Origin: Cololabis saira
Lineage: Eukaryota > Chordata > Actinopteri > Beloniformes > Belonidae
Direction: 5' to 3'
Assembly: GCF_033807715.1 (NCBI RefSeq)
Contig: NC_084592.1
Span: forward strand, 29,150,419-29,214,418
DNA: 64,000 nucleotides
Shown here in pieces: positions 1 to 45,969 of this stretch. The notes under the pieces are model-generated. The model was not told where the DNA came from. It worked only from the letters and a program-made list of their open reading frames with translations, and did no database searches. Every line of letters begins with the position of its first letter. Positions within the stretch are counted from its first letter, which is position 1. The position numbers were made by a program, and so were the translations under genes.

Positions 1-600
1 AGTGAAGTACAGCGTATACTGTGGGAGATATTTGTGATGCACGGAAGGATAAGATCATGTAGGCTAAGTGTAAAAACAACAAAAAAAATGCTCTTAAATG
101 AAATTCTCAGGGCAGCATGGGTACAAGTCGTGGCTGGTTTGACTATAATAAACTATCCATTTGAATCTGCAATATTCTCTCCTGATGCAAATGCAACATG
201 CCAGCATGTGAGTTTCCCTGCGTTCAGGTTCAACATATTAGTAATATTTGGATTCAAAAATAAGTTTGAATATTTGAAAAACTGACTTAAGGTGATTGGG
301 GGTAAAAGGCATCTTAAGTGATAATATTCCTGAACCCATAATAAAATGTATTTAGTGCAGATTTACATTTGAAGTGGATCAAAACAGTCCATCAAAACTT
401 GCCCCTAGAAAAGAACAGATATTATTCAAAGTTCTTGCATAACATGCAAGTGTTTTGTCTGATCCACATCAAAAGTTGACTACTGTACAAAACTGGTTTC
501 ACCTATTCACGTAGACACTTTGTTACTCCTGTTAACTATATGTACAAGTGCCATTCTGCTGATAATGGAGTTGTGTTTACATGAAGCAAACCACACTGAC
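1..600. other. nabp1 intron, left edge of window
   Basis: A/T-rich sequence with no exon I can recognise on either strand. The conserved basic C-terminus of SOSS-B proteins is not visible, so the remaining nabp1 exon(s) should lie left of base 1. Confidence 0.5.
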
Positions 601-8555
<7,955 letters not shown>

Positions 8556-8599
8556 TATTTACCTTCAAGTAAAAATAAAAATAATCCCGATAATAACTC

Positions 8600-9640
8600 T
8601 CTAGTGAGTGAAAGCTCTGCTAAAAGGCTAGCCTGTGCTCTGCTAACGAGGCTAAGATGCTAACGACACTCTCCACATGCAAACTTCACCGATTTACACG
8701 ATGAAACAAGGGCCAGCTTCTTGCATACATCCACATTAAATATGTAATGACTGTGGACAGCGATGAGAGGTGGTTCTCCTCCCCGGGATGACCTAAACTC
8801 CCCTGTTTTTCTGGAATAGCTACCTCCTTTCCATCTCTCCAGGCATTCTGTCTGTTACACTAACCGCCATAATGACAGCTCACATGCCTCTACTTGAAAG
8901 TTAAAACCTTATTAATGCCTACAGTTATCACTTAAGACCTATCAGTGCGATTGGACAAATATAAAAACTAGTTTGTTTTTTTTTTAACTACAAGCTGGTT
9001 GATTCAGCCTCACAGAAACACCAATCCCATCTGAAGTGTTAGTTTTAAGAGCCTAACAATGACACATCCCACCAGTCTGGCGTCTCTGTGCTGCCAGAGG
9101 ATGAAATAACTCTCCTCCGACCTTTTACACCACTTCCCTGCACGTTAATGCTCTCAAGGCGTGTTTCCTTTGTGTGAGGATAAGGAACTATCACCGCATG
9201 CTCTGTTATATTAACCCTAGTGTGTCTAATTGTGTCCCCTATGACGTTGTAACTAGACGAGAGAAGCCTAATTTGCAGATATATGCGTATATTAGTGCCC
9301 TAATGAAGTTTAAAGTCCCAAACTAAATGTAAACCTGGGCAGTAAGCTGACCCCCGCTGTGTCTACTCTGCAGTTCCCCCAGACCTCCCTCAGCCCGGGC
9401 TGACGGTGGTTTATATGCAGCTAGGCCGGTTCCATTGTTCAACAGGAGGAAGGGGTGCACACTCTCCTCCGGTGTGCTTTTATACAAACCCAAAGATACA
9501 AACCATTACTCGGTTCTCTTCCTATGAATATGTTGCATTCACAAGAGATGCAGACCATTTTCTGACGTGTTATTTAGCCACTTTAGGGGAAAGAACAAAG
9601 AAGTTGGTTCATACCAAAATCACTCCATTCTCTGACAACG
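8600..9640. other. nabp1 upstream region, no recognisable gene
   Basis: Upstream of the nabp1 start codon (gene on minus). It would include the promoter and any 5' non-coding exon. I see no clear TATA box, CpG island or conserved ORF. The open frame at 9406-9840 on plus runs into a MITE and is not a gene. Confidence 0.4.
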
Positions 9641-9651
9641 CGAGACCAGAG

Positions 9652-10047
9652 TGCCGCGTTCCATTTGTCCACGGAAGTGGGGATTTCCTAGTTCCCAGTT
9701 GGATTTTTCAACTGGAACGCCCCTCGAAGTGGGATTTCCCACTGGGAAAGTGGGAGAGTTTTCACCACCCCCTGAGTTACCATTCCAAGATGGCTGCCCC
9801 GGTTGTAAACAGTAGAAGAGAGCTCTGTAATAATTCGTAGCACTTCATTCTAGTTTTTCACACTAAATCAGTCGTGTACAAGTATTGTTCGGCATATATA
9901 TGCTGCTATAGTGTAATTTACATTTTTCATGTGGTATATGCGAACTACAAACTTGTTTTCCTACTTTGTAACTGGAACGCTGATAACTCGGCTGTGACGT
10001 CATTCCCGGTTCCGAGTTCCGACTCCCGAGGTAAATGGAACGCAGCA
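9652..10047. mobile_element. TIR MITE, copy A (TGCCGCGTTCCATTT termini)
   Basis: 396 bp bounded by TGCCGCGTTCCATTT and AAATGGAACGCAGCA. The whole element is the reverse-oriented relative of 43021-43425. No clean target duplication remains around this copy. It carries a perfect CRE palindrome TGACGTCA at 9995-10002. The ORFs called in it are not genes. Confidence 0.85.
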
Positions 10048-10149
10048 TCTTTAGAACATTATTTAAAAGAATTATCACAAAACAGTATACAAGAACAGTA
10101 TACAAATAAAAAACAGAACATGTGCCAGGGGTGATGTTTGTTATTCAAG

Positions 10150-10560
10150 AAGATTAAACATATAATACAAGTCTACGGTTTTAATAGCCTTTTCATTTGT
10201 TGAAAAAACAAGGGTTTTTCTTTGAAAATTTACTCTTATGAATATGAAATTTGGCAAGAAATAAAAACAGATTTATTAAAAAGTAACATTTTCCTTCTTT
10301 CTTAGGGAAACAATGGAAACCAAAAACAACATTTTCCCAATGTAAATTAAAATCTATAGCAAAAGAGTCAATAATAAATTTGCTAATATCTGCCCATAGT
10401 TTTTTCGAATGAGAGCAAAACCACTGTTTCTGGATGTAAATTACAGAAGGAACAATTTGTATTAATGTCCTTTTTAAATTTCTGCATGTAATGGTTAGCA
10501 GGATAATATTTATGTATGATTTTGTAGGAGACCTCCTTAACCTTATTTGTGATTAAATAA
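10150..10560 (-). pseudogene. L1/Tx1-clade LINE ORF2 C-terminal remnant
   Basis: The minus strand reads VKEVSYKIIHKYYPANHYMQ, KFKKDINTNCSFCNLHPET and, after frameshifts, LHWENVVFGF. This matches the C-terminal part of fish L1/Tx1 LINE proteins, including the CxxC...H zinc-knuckle start. Several stops and frame changes show that it is dead. Only this part of the element survives here. Confidence 0.65.
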
Positions 10561-10639
10561 AGTCAAAAAATAAAAAATAAGTCTTTAGAACAGTTTATTG
10601 ACATTTTGATTTGTACTTACTACAACGCAATTTCAAAGA

Positions 10640-10870
10640 TTGTGTAATTTTTATTTTACTTTATTTATTTATATATTTATTTATTTAGAATAAAATAGGG
10701 ACAGTGCATATTAATAAACATTTAAATAGGTAAATACATAAATGTAAATATGCCAGATATAGCCATCAGGCTAATTTTCATCTGTAGTCCCTTGTCAGGT
10801 TGATGGCAACAGAATAAAACAAGAAGTCACAATTACAAATGCACAATACATGTAATTTAGCAGAGTAGTC
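10640..10870 (-). mobile_element. Probable LINE 3' tail (minus) with AAATA-type terminal repeats
   Basis: On the minus strand: 'CCTGACAAGGGACTACAG', 'AAAATTAGCCTGATGG', 'TGCACTGTCCCTATTTTATT', then tandem AAATA/AATA units. This is a pattern common at fish LINE 3' ends. No coding sequence is present. Confidence 0.5.
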
Positions 10871-11342
10871 CACCTGACCTGGAACTTACTCTACACAGTA
10901 ACACACCCATATACATAAAATCAAATATACATAAAATGTTATAAATGATGGCTAAAAACAGGCAGGGGCACATGCACTCTCTCTCTCTCCCTCTCTCAAC
11001 TTTAAAACGAAGTTACATAAATCTTAATTCATCTTGACTGACTATTACTTAAGTAGTCGCTTGTTTTGCCCATTCATGCGCGGTGATTGAAATTGAAAGC
11101 GCTTCTTTAAACCAAAAAAAGGTACGTTGTTAATGTTGTTTTCGATCACTATACCACATAACATATGCACAATGCTTGCCTTTAAGTTAAATGTAAATAA
11201 ATCTGACAAGCAAAAATGTGTGTCACGATCATAATAAAAAAAGAAAAACAAAGAGAAAAGTGAGTGTTGAAAATTCAAGCGTTGCAACACTTGTGTTAGG
11301 CCAAAAATAAAATAAGTTATTGATGACAAAAAAAAAAAACTT

Positions 11343-11424
11343 CGTCACGAACAGGATTCGAACCTGTGCGGGGAAACCCCATTGGATTTCGAGTCCAACG
11401 CCTTAACCTCTCGGCCACCGTGAC
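11343..11424 (-). tRNA. tRNA-Ser (anticodon CGA)
   Basis: 82 nt, class II. The acceptor stem GTCACGG pairs with the 3' strand CGTGAC. Box A is GGCCGAGAGGTTAAGG, the anticodon loop is CTCGAAA with anticodon CGA (reads UCG), the long variable arm is GGGGTTTCCCC, and the T-arm is GCACAGGTTCGAATCCTGT. A (T)12 run directly downstream on the minus strand is a Pol III terminator. It appears intact and functional. Confidence 0.96.
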
Positions 11425-12489
11425 AGTTCGTTCGCACTAGTGTCGTGCTTGATAATTAAAGGAACATACGAGCCATGAACGTTACATATGGATATTGTTG
11501 TATTTATGTCTCCCACGTTTCTACTTACGAATATTGTATGTTAGTGTATATATGCAAAATTATGAAGTAGAGACGGGCAGCATGTTGTAACTGCTTTGGA
11601 CCACAAGGGGGCGACAAACACCACCGTAACACACCATCGCACAGAAGAGAACTTCTTTACACTGTCATCACACTTGAATTGTTGCTTAAACATTTCATTT
11701 TGTTCTTACTGCGAGATACGTTTCCTGTGATTCGTGTAGAAATGTCCACGTTTTATAAGAACCCAGTGAAACATTACGGGCTTTTCTATTAGCCCATTCA
11801 ACAAGAGTTTTTATTTTTGTCCTCTTTTTTTTCAAAATGTCCGTTTCCTTTTAAATAAAATGTTATAATTTTTAGGACGTGTGATTTAGCTCGCATAGGG
11901 TTCCGTAGAAATGTAAAATAATAATAATCATTAGAATAAAATTTAATAAATAAATAAATAGATAAAATAATAATTAAATTACATTTGTTACTTTGTTACG
12001 TTACAATACAAAACTCTGTTGTGTTTTGTATTGTAATACCTGCTCTGAACTTCTTAAACCTTACCCACAACAAATAGGCTAAGGCTACCCCGTATTATTA
12101 CAAACTAAAACTAATAGGTGAACTGGTGGAAAAATAAAAAACTATAATAAGTCTGGATAACCACTAATCAAAACTAAAGTAATAACAGAAAAAAAACATT
12201 TCAGATCTTAATCAACATAAATAACTGGTACAAATGCCTCCTGCTGTGCTCTTTGTTATCCAGCTGGTGATGGATCCACGGCCTTCAGCGCCTCACTCCA
12301 CTCCTCTTCCCTCTCTCTCCTCCTCCTCTCCTTACAGGCATGTCTGCACAAGAATTAAATATCCTGATAAATAAAATAAAAATCTGATGCACACATACAT
12401 GCAGACAAGTGGGGGGTTGCAACTTAATTTAAAGTACTTTAAATTAAAATGTCATGATCTCTAAAACGGTGCGCAAAAAAGACCTAGAG

Positions 12490-12927
12490 CAGGGATTGTC
12501 AACCGGTGGTCCGCGGCCCTCTGGTGGTCCGTGGCGGTATTGCAGGTGGTCCGTGAAATTGTAAATGGAAAACAATAACAATTTAAAAAATATATATTTA
12601 TTTTTTAGACTCAATTTATTTTCCATTTACTATTCATTTTTGTGAATACTTTACCCATCCAAATTATGTAAAATCAGTGAGAATGAACGTTGTAATATTA
12701 TGAGCGCTCTTGGCTTCCTATTGTTCATTTTTCATTGACTGTTTTTTTTTTGTTTTGTTTTTTATAGCAAAAGGTGCAAATACAAATATACACTGATGCA
12801 AATAAATTGCCTATATAGGCCGATACTCTTATTTAAAAGCAAGGTGCAAATTAATACAAAGTTTTATTTTGAGTTGCTTGTTGGTTATAATGGTGGTCCC
12901 TGGGACAAAACCAGTTGAAAACCTCTG
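12490..12927. mobile_element. hAT-type MITE with 8-bp target duplication
   Basis: Termini CAGGGATTGTCAACC on the left and GTTGAAAACCTCTG on the right (inverted match CAGAGGTTTTCAAC). Flanks ACCTAGAG (12482-12489) and ACCTGGAG (12928-12935) match 7 of 8, as expected for an aged hAT target duplication. The inside is A/T-rich with no transposase. Confidence 0.85.
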
Positions 12928-14429
12928 ACCTGGAGAGACGAGCCACTGCATTTCTATCCCTCTCTCTGTCAGCGAGCGGCTGATGGCGACTAATTACTAA
13001 CAGCAATATACAGCATATGTCGCGCAGTTGCAAAGCATTGTTGTTGTTGTAGTAAGGCAAAGTGAAATTCGTCAAGTGCCTTACAACAACACACACACAC
13101 AAGTAATGTGCACATAATGCTACTGCTGCAAACCATACTGGGGGAAGTGAAAATATATCCTCAGTTGAAGCATCAATCTCCTGCAGAGCTGCAAAGTGCG
13201 GGGCAGGTCACATGATGAGGGCCTGCCAGGTGCATGTTCATCATATCATTTTATTTAGCTGAATTATGATTAATTGTTAGATGATATTGGTGAATGAATG
13301 GCACGATAGGTCCACACTTGAAAATGGAAATCTTTTTTTTTTAAAGCCCTTTGAAAAAAAAAGACCTTTGACAGAAGGGCACTTTGGGCATTTGAGCAAA
13401 GGGGGCGGGGCTTGAGCTCTGCACGTGCATGACTGTGAGAGTCAAAAAATAGTCATAAAATGCCAATGAAAATGGCATTGAGCTGTTGAGTTCATAAGTT
13501 ATTTTTTTCTGTTTTACTCCAACTGTAGCCTACAGTCATGGCCTTTGAGGCACAAATATGTGTTTTCTACAGACTTTCTGTTTGCACTTTTGTTATTGCA
13601 CTAAAAATGTGCACTATTACAGAAAGGATGTTCTGCTTTCTTTCTATTGTTTTATAAAAATGTATTACAATTTCAAATTAAGCAGGACAGATTTCTGTTT
13701 AAGAAAGATACTTATTTTATTCAGTTCATTTTGTTATTTTGTATTAAAGTGAATTGCTGGATAATAAGTTGTTTTCCATGTGTTCATGGCATTTAAAAAT
13801 ATGCATCTAATTCAATTCAGGTTCGAGTCAAATAGTTAAAAAATCGTTTAAAAAAAAAAGGGGGGCTAAAAAAATTCACCACGCCAGGAAGGGTGAAGGC
13901 AATCGGGTCGGCCGGCCCTGCCGATCAGGTGTCCCTTATTTAGTTTTCAGGGAGTTGGCAACCCTAGTTCTGAGGTGACTAAAAACAAAAACGAGTGACA
14001 AAGTCCTAAAAGCATAACAACCACGCCGTAAGAGAGATCCTCTGAGCTTAAATACAAAAACGCTCCTTTCTGGATTATTGGATTTTCCTCATTTCATAGT
14101 GGCTCAAAAGAAAATGTATGATTTAAAACTGGCTGTGTTGCTGGCCCAGAAACACACCCACTGAGATGGTACAGCGATCTCCCACTTCTAACCAAAATTA
14201 CTTCCTTTATTTGTGTGTTTTCTTTGTGAGACATCTCGGAAAGCTGAGCTTTACTGGGTCAGCACTTTGACCTACAGTCCCTTTCAAACGTTTGTGATGG
14301 CCTGTGGACCAACATGAATCACTGCGGATCACAACATAAATGAGGGAAATCATTAACTACAATCATTATAATTATTGCGAAATAGGGGAAAGCTTTGATA
14401 GCTGCAGAAGAAAACATAAGAGCCAAAGA

Positions 14430-17400
14430 CATGTTTAGTGTTAAAAAAAATCTTTATTCATGTTTGCAATACTAAAGTTTGAAAAGAAATGCCTGCGTGT
14501 TTACAAGATGCATCAAGAAGTAGCATAACATATTTAAACACAAGTGGCAGGAAGTTTTCTTCTGTGAGGGAAACATCTTTGGTTTTAGGGGTCAACTAAA
14601 TAAAATGGTTAAAAAAGGTAAAAACAAAGAAAAAAATGAACACAATATCACTATTTGACGAAGCTTTCTAGAAAACAATAGTCCTCATATGATCCAGATT
14701 TCAGTGTGATTAAAAATTAAGTCAACCTTTTTCACAAAAGCAAGTGTACACATTTTTCTTTTCAAACGTAACATCTGAGTCAACAAACAACATAAAATAG
14801 TGACGGCACAGAAGCCAAGTGTTGAATCCCTTTCCAGTGGGGTCATTCATAGAGGAATTAAAGTGAATAAAACACAACTCATCATCAGCATGTTTATAAA
14901 TCAGCCAGCAAGTTGTTAGAAAAAAACATATTTATAACTAATTATTCATTTAGTTCTGTTATAAATCCCACAGATTTTTATTTAATTTAAACACAAAGCA
15001 CTCTCAATTCCACTTCGCTCACCTTTGACAGTTCATTTATTCATCTAACGTGGATGTCAAAATTAAAACGATGGAAGTTGTGCCAAAAATGTTCTTTTGA
15101 AGTTGATGAGATACAGAGTAGATTCTTATGGAAAGCATTACTGATATACCCGTTTCCTGATTAATTAAGAATAATACTTTGTTAGCAAAAATAATAACAA
15201 TAGTTATCTTATTTTCTAAGATATTATACAATGCATTTTCTTGTTTTTTCCCCTCTTTATTTGTCATGGTTGCATTTGTCATCATTAAAACTTTCCCGTC
15301 TTGTCAGTAGGACAACAAATTGTCCTTTTTATATGATTTATTTGATGCTCACAATTTCTTAGTAGGATTTTGTCATTTACCATTTCTGCCAGTTTTTCCA
15401 TCAGTACATATCGATGTGGACGCATTAATAAATTCCTCGTCGATTGTTGTTCTTTTCCACATTGATTTCATACAAATTAGACTAAATTGTAAAAGTTCTT
15501 ATATTCTCCAGACTGCGTTGTAACGGGATCAATATACATGGGTCATCAGCACAGCCACAGGAGGCTGCTGTTGCTCCAGATTCTTTTTGAAAGATGGTTT
15601 TCCAACACAAAATGGATATAAATTGCCTGTGACACTATATTTCCATTTTTTAAGTAAATAAACTTTCGTCTTTCTATGGTCTATTAAATTCAGAATCAGT
15701 ATAAACAGTGTTGGGTACAGTCAAGATGAAACCAAAGTTTCCCAGTCTTGCAGTGCCAGCTGCTGGTACGTGGATCCCTTCAAATGTTTAAATCCCAAGG
15801 TTAAATTCATTACATTCTCCCAATTTGAATGCCTCTTGCAGAAAAATGGATGAATGCCTTTAGCAATAGCAACTTTATCATCCTTTTCTGCAATTCCCGC
15901 CCCACTTGTCCTGTTTCCACCGTGAGCTCAGGTCCAGAGCCCCTACAGAGCCGGGACACCTGTGGTTCCAGAGTTCCTCATCCTCTTTCAACACGGAGGC
16001 CAACAATATAACAAATGGGCTGAGAAGGAATCATCCGTCAAAGCCAGGAATGCTGTCCTCAGCCTTTATCTAGTATCCTTGGCACCTGGTATCACCTGCT
16101 AAATTATTTTCAGGAAAGTCTGTGACGTAATAGCTCGAAAGTGAAGTTTGGAAAGCTGCAACAATGAGCAACAAGAGGAAAGTCATTTTTAGAAAAACAC
16201 AGAGGCACGACTTCCAAGCAGAGTTGAATGTGACCGTGATATTTGGTTGTCCTTTAAACTTGAAGTCTCTCTTTAATGTGTAAAGTATCCTCCATGGTGT
16301 GATGGAGGCAAAGAATTCCTCAAAAAAAGAAACAAAAAGAAGAAAAATGCTTTGAGGCATGTTTTCTCGATGTTATTAACAAAAGCATAGAAATCCATCC
16401 ATGTAGGAGTGCAATTACTCAAACCAGCTTGTGTAAGCTGATGGCAGTGTGGGAGTATGTCAGTGTTTGAGCCTGCATCAAAGGAGAGGGGCTTTAGAGA
16501 TGGGGCCCTGCTGAAATTCTGGTATAGCCTCAAAGTCTTACAAATATAAAACTCAACATTTCCACTTGCAATTTATGGATTACTGGGAAAACTGGTTTCT
16601 CTTAGCAGCCCCCCCCATCATAATAGCTATCATATAGTAGCTCAAAAACAACATGATATTTCACAGGTACTCCCTTTACTGGATACGTAAACACACTGAA
16701 GGCAGTTATAAAATGGCTTCACCGTGTTTAAGCGGTAAATAAAAATAGCATGCCTAAGAAAATGAGCATATCTGTAAATGCATATTAAAAGTTGATTTGC
16801 CAAAAAATAATCACGGCTGCAAAGGTGACAAAGCATAAAAGCCTCTGTGGTCTTTTGCGTTACTGAAGCATTTTTTGTTTCAACATCGAGAATAATGTTA
16901 TTGTCTTGCAGTGCATCAGTAATAGAAAGGTTTGATATAGCTACCTAATATTCACAAATATCTCCCTTTTTAAATGCATTTTCAAAAGCATTTTGATTAT
17001 TTCAAACTGTATCTATTTTTCTGTGCCATATAGGTTAAATTTCGGTTGGACATACAAGAATCATACACCCTTTCTTTAATATAGAGATCAAATGAGATCG
17101 GTTTTCAGTGAAAAGGCTGGGAAAGAAGACACTGACTCTGCCACAGGACATACTTACAGTTCACAACTGTGACAGCGGACAAGTCAGAGCCATTGGACCC
17201 CTAAAGTTACGTGTTAGTTAGGATCAGGGCTTCCTCAACCCATGCCATGGCAACAATCTAGTAAACAATCTCAATTTACTATGAAAAACACCCCCATTGC
17301 TCAAGATGCAAAGAAATCCCCATTCCAACTCTTTCACCACTGTTGCAAGAGATTTACTGTTTTTCACAAAGAAAAAAAAGAGAAAAAAAACCCCACATAG

Positions 17401-17865
17401 AACAAAAGAGGCTATTAGTCAGGAAGAAAGGACCAGTAGCAGACACACTCAGCAGGAGGAAGATAGTTGGTCCGATGCCCTGGAGATGTGCACTTATGGA
17501 GGTGATGGGTACCAACTGCACTGTGATTTATAGGGTAATCCTGTCTTCTGTGGGCAGCCAGTTTGAGAAGGATTTGCACCGAACATTTCAATCTGAACTC
17601 TTCAGAGGTGTACTGTCACGTCTGGTTGCTAATGCAAACCGTGTGGTGGTGTTTACTCTGCTGGTGATGATGATAGGTAGCGCTGTAGTAAAGGTTTATG
17701 GATGGAGTATCGTAAGAAATCAAGAGTATGTTTCTTTTGTATTCCAACGAAACTAAGTACGGAGTGGAAGGATACTTTGTGCCTGCTGAGTATTCAATAA
17801 GTGTAGAAACTCGAGGAAGAATATTAAAGAAGGAAATAAAAAGTGATTCATAAAATGGAAAACTA
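14430..17865 (-). other. cavin2: Probable cavin2 3' UTR and downstream flank
   Basis: Sequence directly 3' of the cavin2 stop codon, without recognisable repeats or ORFs. AATAAA polyadenylation signals on the minus strand occur at 15256-15261 and at 14453-14458, among others, so the message could end near either. The real 3' end cannot be fixed from sequence alone. Small frames on both strands (for example 16070-16533 and 17297-17756) look random. Confidence 0.4.
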
Positions 17866-42963
<25,098 letters not shown>

Positions 42964-43020
42964 GGCTGACAGCTGGGTGAATATCCCGGTTATTTCACCT
43001 GGACGCAAGTTTAGAAGTTA

Positions 43021-43425
43021 TGCTGCGTTCCATTTACCTCGGAAGTCGGAACTGGGAACTGGGAATAACGTCACAGCCGAGTTATCAGCGTTCCAGTTAC
43101 AAAGTAGGAAAACAAGATTGTAGTTCGCATATACCACATGAAAAATGTAAATTACACTATAGCAGCATATATATGCCGAACAATACTTGTATACGACTGA
43201 TTTAGTGTGACCAAAACTAGAAGAAGAACTAGAAGTGCTACAAATTTTTACAGAGCTCTCTTCTACTGTTTACAACCGGGGCAGCCATCTTGGAATGGTA
43301 ACTCGGGGGTGGTAAAGACTCTCCCACTTTCCCAGTGGGAAATCCCACTTCGAAGGGCGTTCCAGTTGAAAAATCCAACTGGGAACTGGAAAATCCCCAC
43401 TTCCGAGGCCAAATGGAACGCGGCA
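43021..43425. mobile_element. TIR MITE, copy B, with TTA target duplication, 58 bp upstream of the cavin2 ATG
   Basis: 405 bp bounded by TGCTGCGTTCCATTT and AAATGGAACGCGGCA with TTA on each side (43018-43020, 43426-43428), which fits PIF/Harbinger. It is the reverse-complement relative of 9652-10047 over its full length. It must lie in the cavin2 5' UTR, in a 5' intron, or in the core promoter. Confidence 0.9.
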
Positions 43426-43429
43426 TTAC

Positions 43430-43760
43430 TTTACAAGCTGACAGGCAAGGCAAGGCGAGGCAAGTTTATTATATAGCACAATTCAACACAAGGTAATTCA
43501 AAGTGCTTTACGTCGACATTAAAAGCGACAAGAAGACACAATTAAACAGTAAATAACAAATAAAACGAGATCAAATTATGAGAAAAAAAGGTAAAATAAT
43601 AAAAAGCACAAGTTGCTGAAAACTAAGGGCGGCAGAGTACCGCAGGTACACATCTCATTCGCGGTTTTCAGAGATTATTTAATTTAAGAGTATGCTTAAA
43701 TACCAAATAAATGAAATAAAATGAAAAGAAAACAGGTAAAATAATAAAAAGCACAAACAG
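43430..43760 (-). mobile_element. LINE 3' tail (L2-like, minus) and 23-bp direct repeat
   Basis: 'GGCAAGGCAAGGCGAGGCAAG', then 'TTTATTATATAGCACAATTC' and 'CAAAGTGCTTTACG' is the inverted form of the common fish LINE 3' end. AGGTAAAATAATAAAAAGCA occurs at about 43590 and again at about 43735, marking an internal duplication. Confidence 0.6.
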
Positions 43761-43769
43761 GTGCTACTT

Positions 43770-44128
<359 letters not shown>

Positions 44129-44934
44129 CTTCCTTGTATTTCAGGCTCCATGTGACTGCCGTCCATTCCACTTTAAACATGCCTGGCTGCATTTGCTAAA
44201 TAAAAGCCAGGGCAACTTTTGTGTACTGCACTCGCTGCTGTGTGATTTGTATTGTGTCAAAATGTCCCAGACTGTATTGAATTTGACTGACGGAGTTTTG
44301 GGTGTGTGTGTGCTTGTGTGCTTGTGTGTGTGTGCTGCAAAAGGATAAATTGGCTTTTAAAGATGCTATGTTTAAGAATTACACTTGAATATATTTTAAA
44401 ATGAACCAAATGAAGGTAAGTACATGTAAACAAAAGAAAAGAAACAACATTTTGACACTATGTCAAGGCACATGAGCTACTGTGATGAAAGAACACTGAA
44501 AATATTCTGAAGAGGGGTTGCAACAGTCCCAGGAGCAACATCCAGTTTCCATTCCTCAAATGAACACTAGGGGCTTGCTCCAACAGGGAATCAGTCTCCA
44601 CTGACCCCTGTTAACACTGAACTTTGCAGCAAAAAAAAAACAAAAACTTTGACCAAGCTGAATTTCACATCTCAGTTATATGTGGGGTGGGGGTAATGAT
44701 AGTTATTTTTGTACTTTAGGTGACATTATATACAACCAAAAATGTATGCATGATTATAAGCTTGTTTTAACAGTCTATGGTGCTGTCACCTTAGCTACTT
44801 ACCACAATTGTTGAAGTTGGAGATAATGTGGCTTGTGCTGTTAACCCCACAAAGAGGCTGCTCCAGCCGGTTCTGGGTGGGGCTGAAAAGGTCCATAGCA
44901 TACTGTAGCAGGGCAGCCTGCAGAGGCTATCTTA

Positions 44935-45521
44935 TGCCCCTTTTGCACTAGTATCACTTCAGCTCGGTTTTACCCGTTTTGCGCTTTTGCATTAGGGCTG
45001 AGACGGGTAGAGCCGCTCCAAGCCGATACCTTTTTCTGTAACCATTCGAGGGAGGTTCTATAGCGGGCTGAGCCGGGACTATTTCTGAGGTCACCACCCC
45101 CCACGCCACCGATTGGTCGGGGGGCGGGGCCGTCACCACCCCCCACGCCTCTGATTGGTCGGGGGCGGGGTCGTCAAACGTTTGAATCAGAAAGCGGGAG
45201 TCAGCGCGAGGCGACTCGCGGCGATTTTATTATAAAGCGCAAAACGTCTGTTTGGTGATCCAACTCTGAGGTGCAGATGTTCATAAACCTGGTGGCTGTC
45301 GAGAAAAAATTAAAAAAGCGATGTAGACGGGCTGTTTTTTTCTCAGCCGCTCCCGGCTCCAGCTGATTTCTCATCTGCGCCGACACAAACAAAGGTGCTG
45401 CGCAATCGAGTATGTCACAGCCGCTTCAGCCCAACCTGCCCACTTCTCCCCTGGCTGTGGAAAAACACACGTGTGGAGCCGCGCCGAGCCGGGCTGAGCC
45501 GAGACTAGTGGAAAAGTGCCA
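44935..45521. mobile_element. PIF/Harbinger-like MITE (CTTTTGCACTAGT ends), TTA target duplication
   Basis: 587 bp with left end TGCCCCTTTTGCACTAGT and right end ACTAGTGGAAAAGTGCCA, flanked by TTA (44932-44934, 45522-45524). 'CAGCTCGG' and 'CGGGCTGAGCC' are subterminal inverted partners. It contains a tandem pair of about 40-bp units (45092-45172) with ATTGG and GGGGCGGGG. No transposase. Confidence 0.85.
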
Positions 45522-45714
45522 TTAGCCACAACTGAAGGCTGCTAGCCTGGGGTAACTGGTGGACGGCCTCTAGCTTAGAGGCTTCTACTACTATAGCACC
45601 AGCTGGGTCCTCCAGTCAGGGGACCTTTGCCCTGGACACATCCAGGACCCTTTCACAAGGTGGCTGCATAGATTCAATCAGAATAAATGTAAGGTAATGT
45701 TAGTTAATGATAAA

Positions 45715-45830
45715 TGATAATGACTTGGTTTTATATAGCGCCCTTCTGCCTTCAAGGCACCCAGAGGGCTTTACAGAGATCATTATTCATTCATACACAT
45801 CCTCACTGGTTAGACTTAATTGCCATTAGG
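45715..45830. repeat. LINE/SINE tail-like repeat
   Basis: 'TTTATATAGCGCCCTTCTGC' with 'AGGGCTTTACAGAG' resembles the conserved 3' tail used by fish LINE/SINE pairs. Short and degraded. Confidence 0.4.
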
Positions 45831-45897
45831 TATTGTTCACTGTACAGTGTACGACATTACAACGTTACTTTTCAGTTGCTCAGAAGAGTGGCATAAT

Positions 45898-45965
45898 AGG
45901 GCACGGTGGCGCAGCAGGTAGTGCAGCCGTCTCACAGCAAGAAGGTCCTGGATTCGACTGTTAGG
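45898..45965 (+). mobile_element. tRNA-derived SINE head (V-SINE/DANA-like), truncated
   Basis: 'GGGCACGGTGGCGCAGCAGG' (box A-like) and 'AGCAAGAAGGTCCTGGATTC' followed by GACTG (box B-like) match the tRNA-related head of fish V-SINEs. The body and tail are missing. Confidence 0.65.
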
Positions 45966-45969
45966 TAGG

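Noticed and set aside
12995..13100. CA/TTG-rich stretch considered as a promoter or coding exon
   Set aside because: Simple-sequence bias only; no splice sites or conserved residues.
13926..13967. Sequence ending in TTGGCAACCCTAG as a transposon end matching 60073
   Set aside because: The end motif is plausible, but I could not find the partner end or a target duplication, so no element is called.
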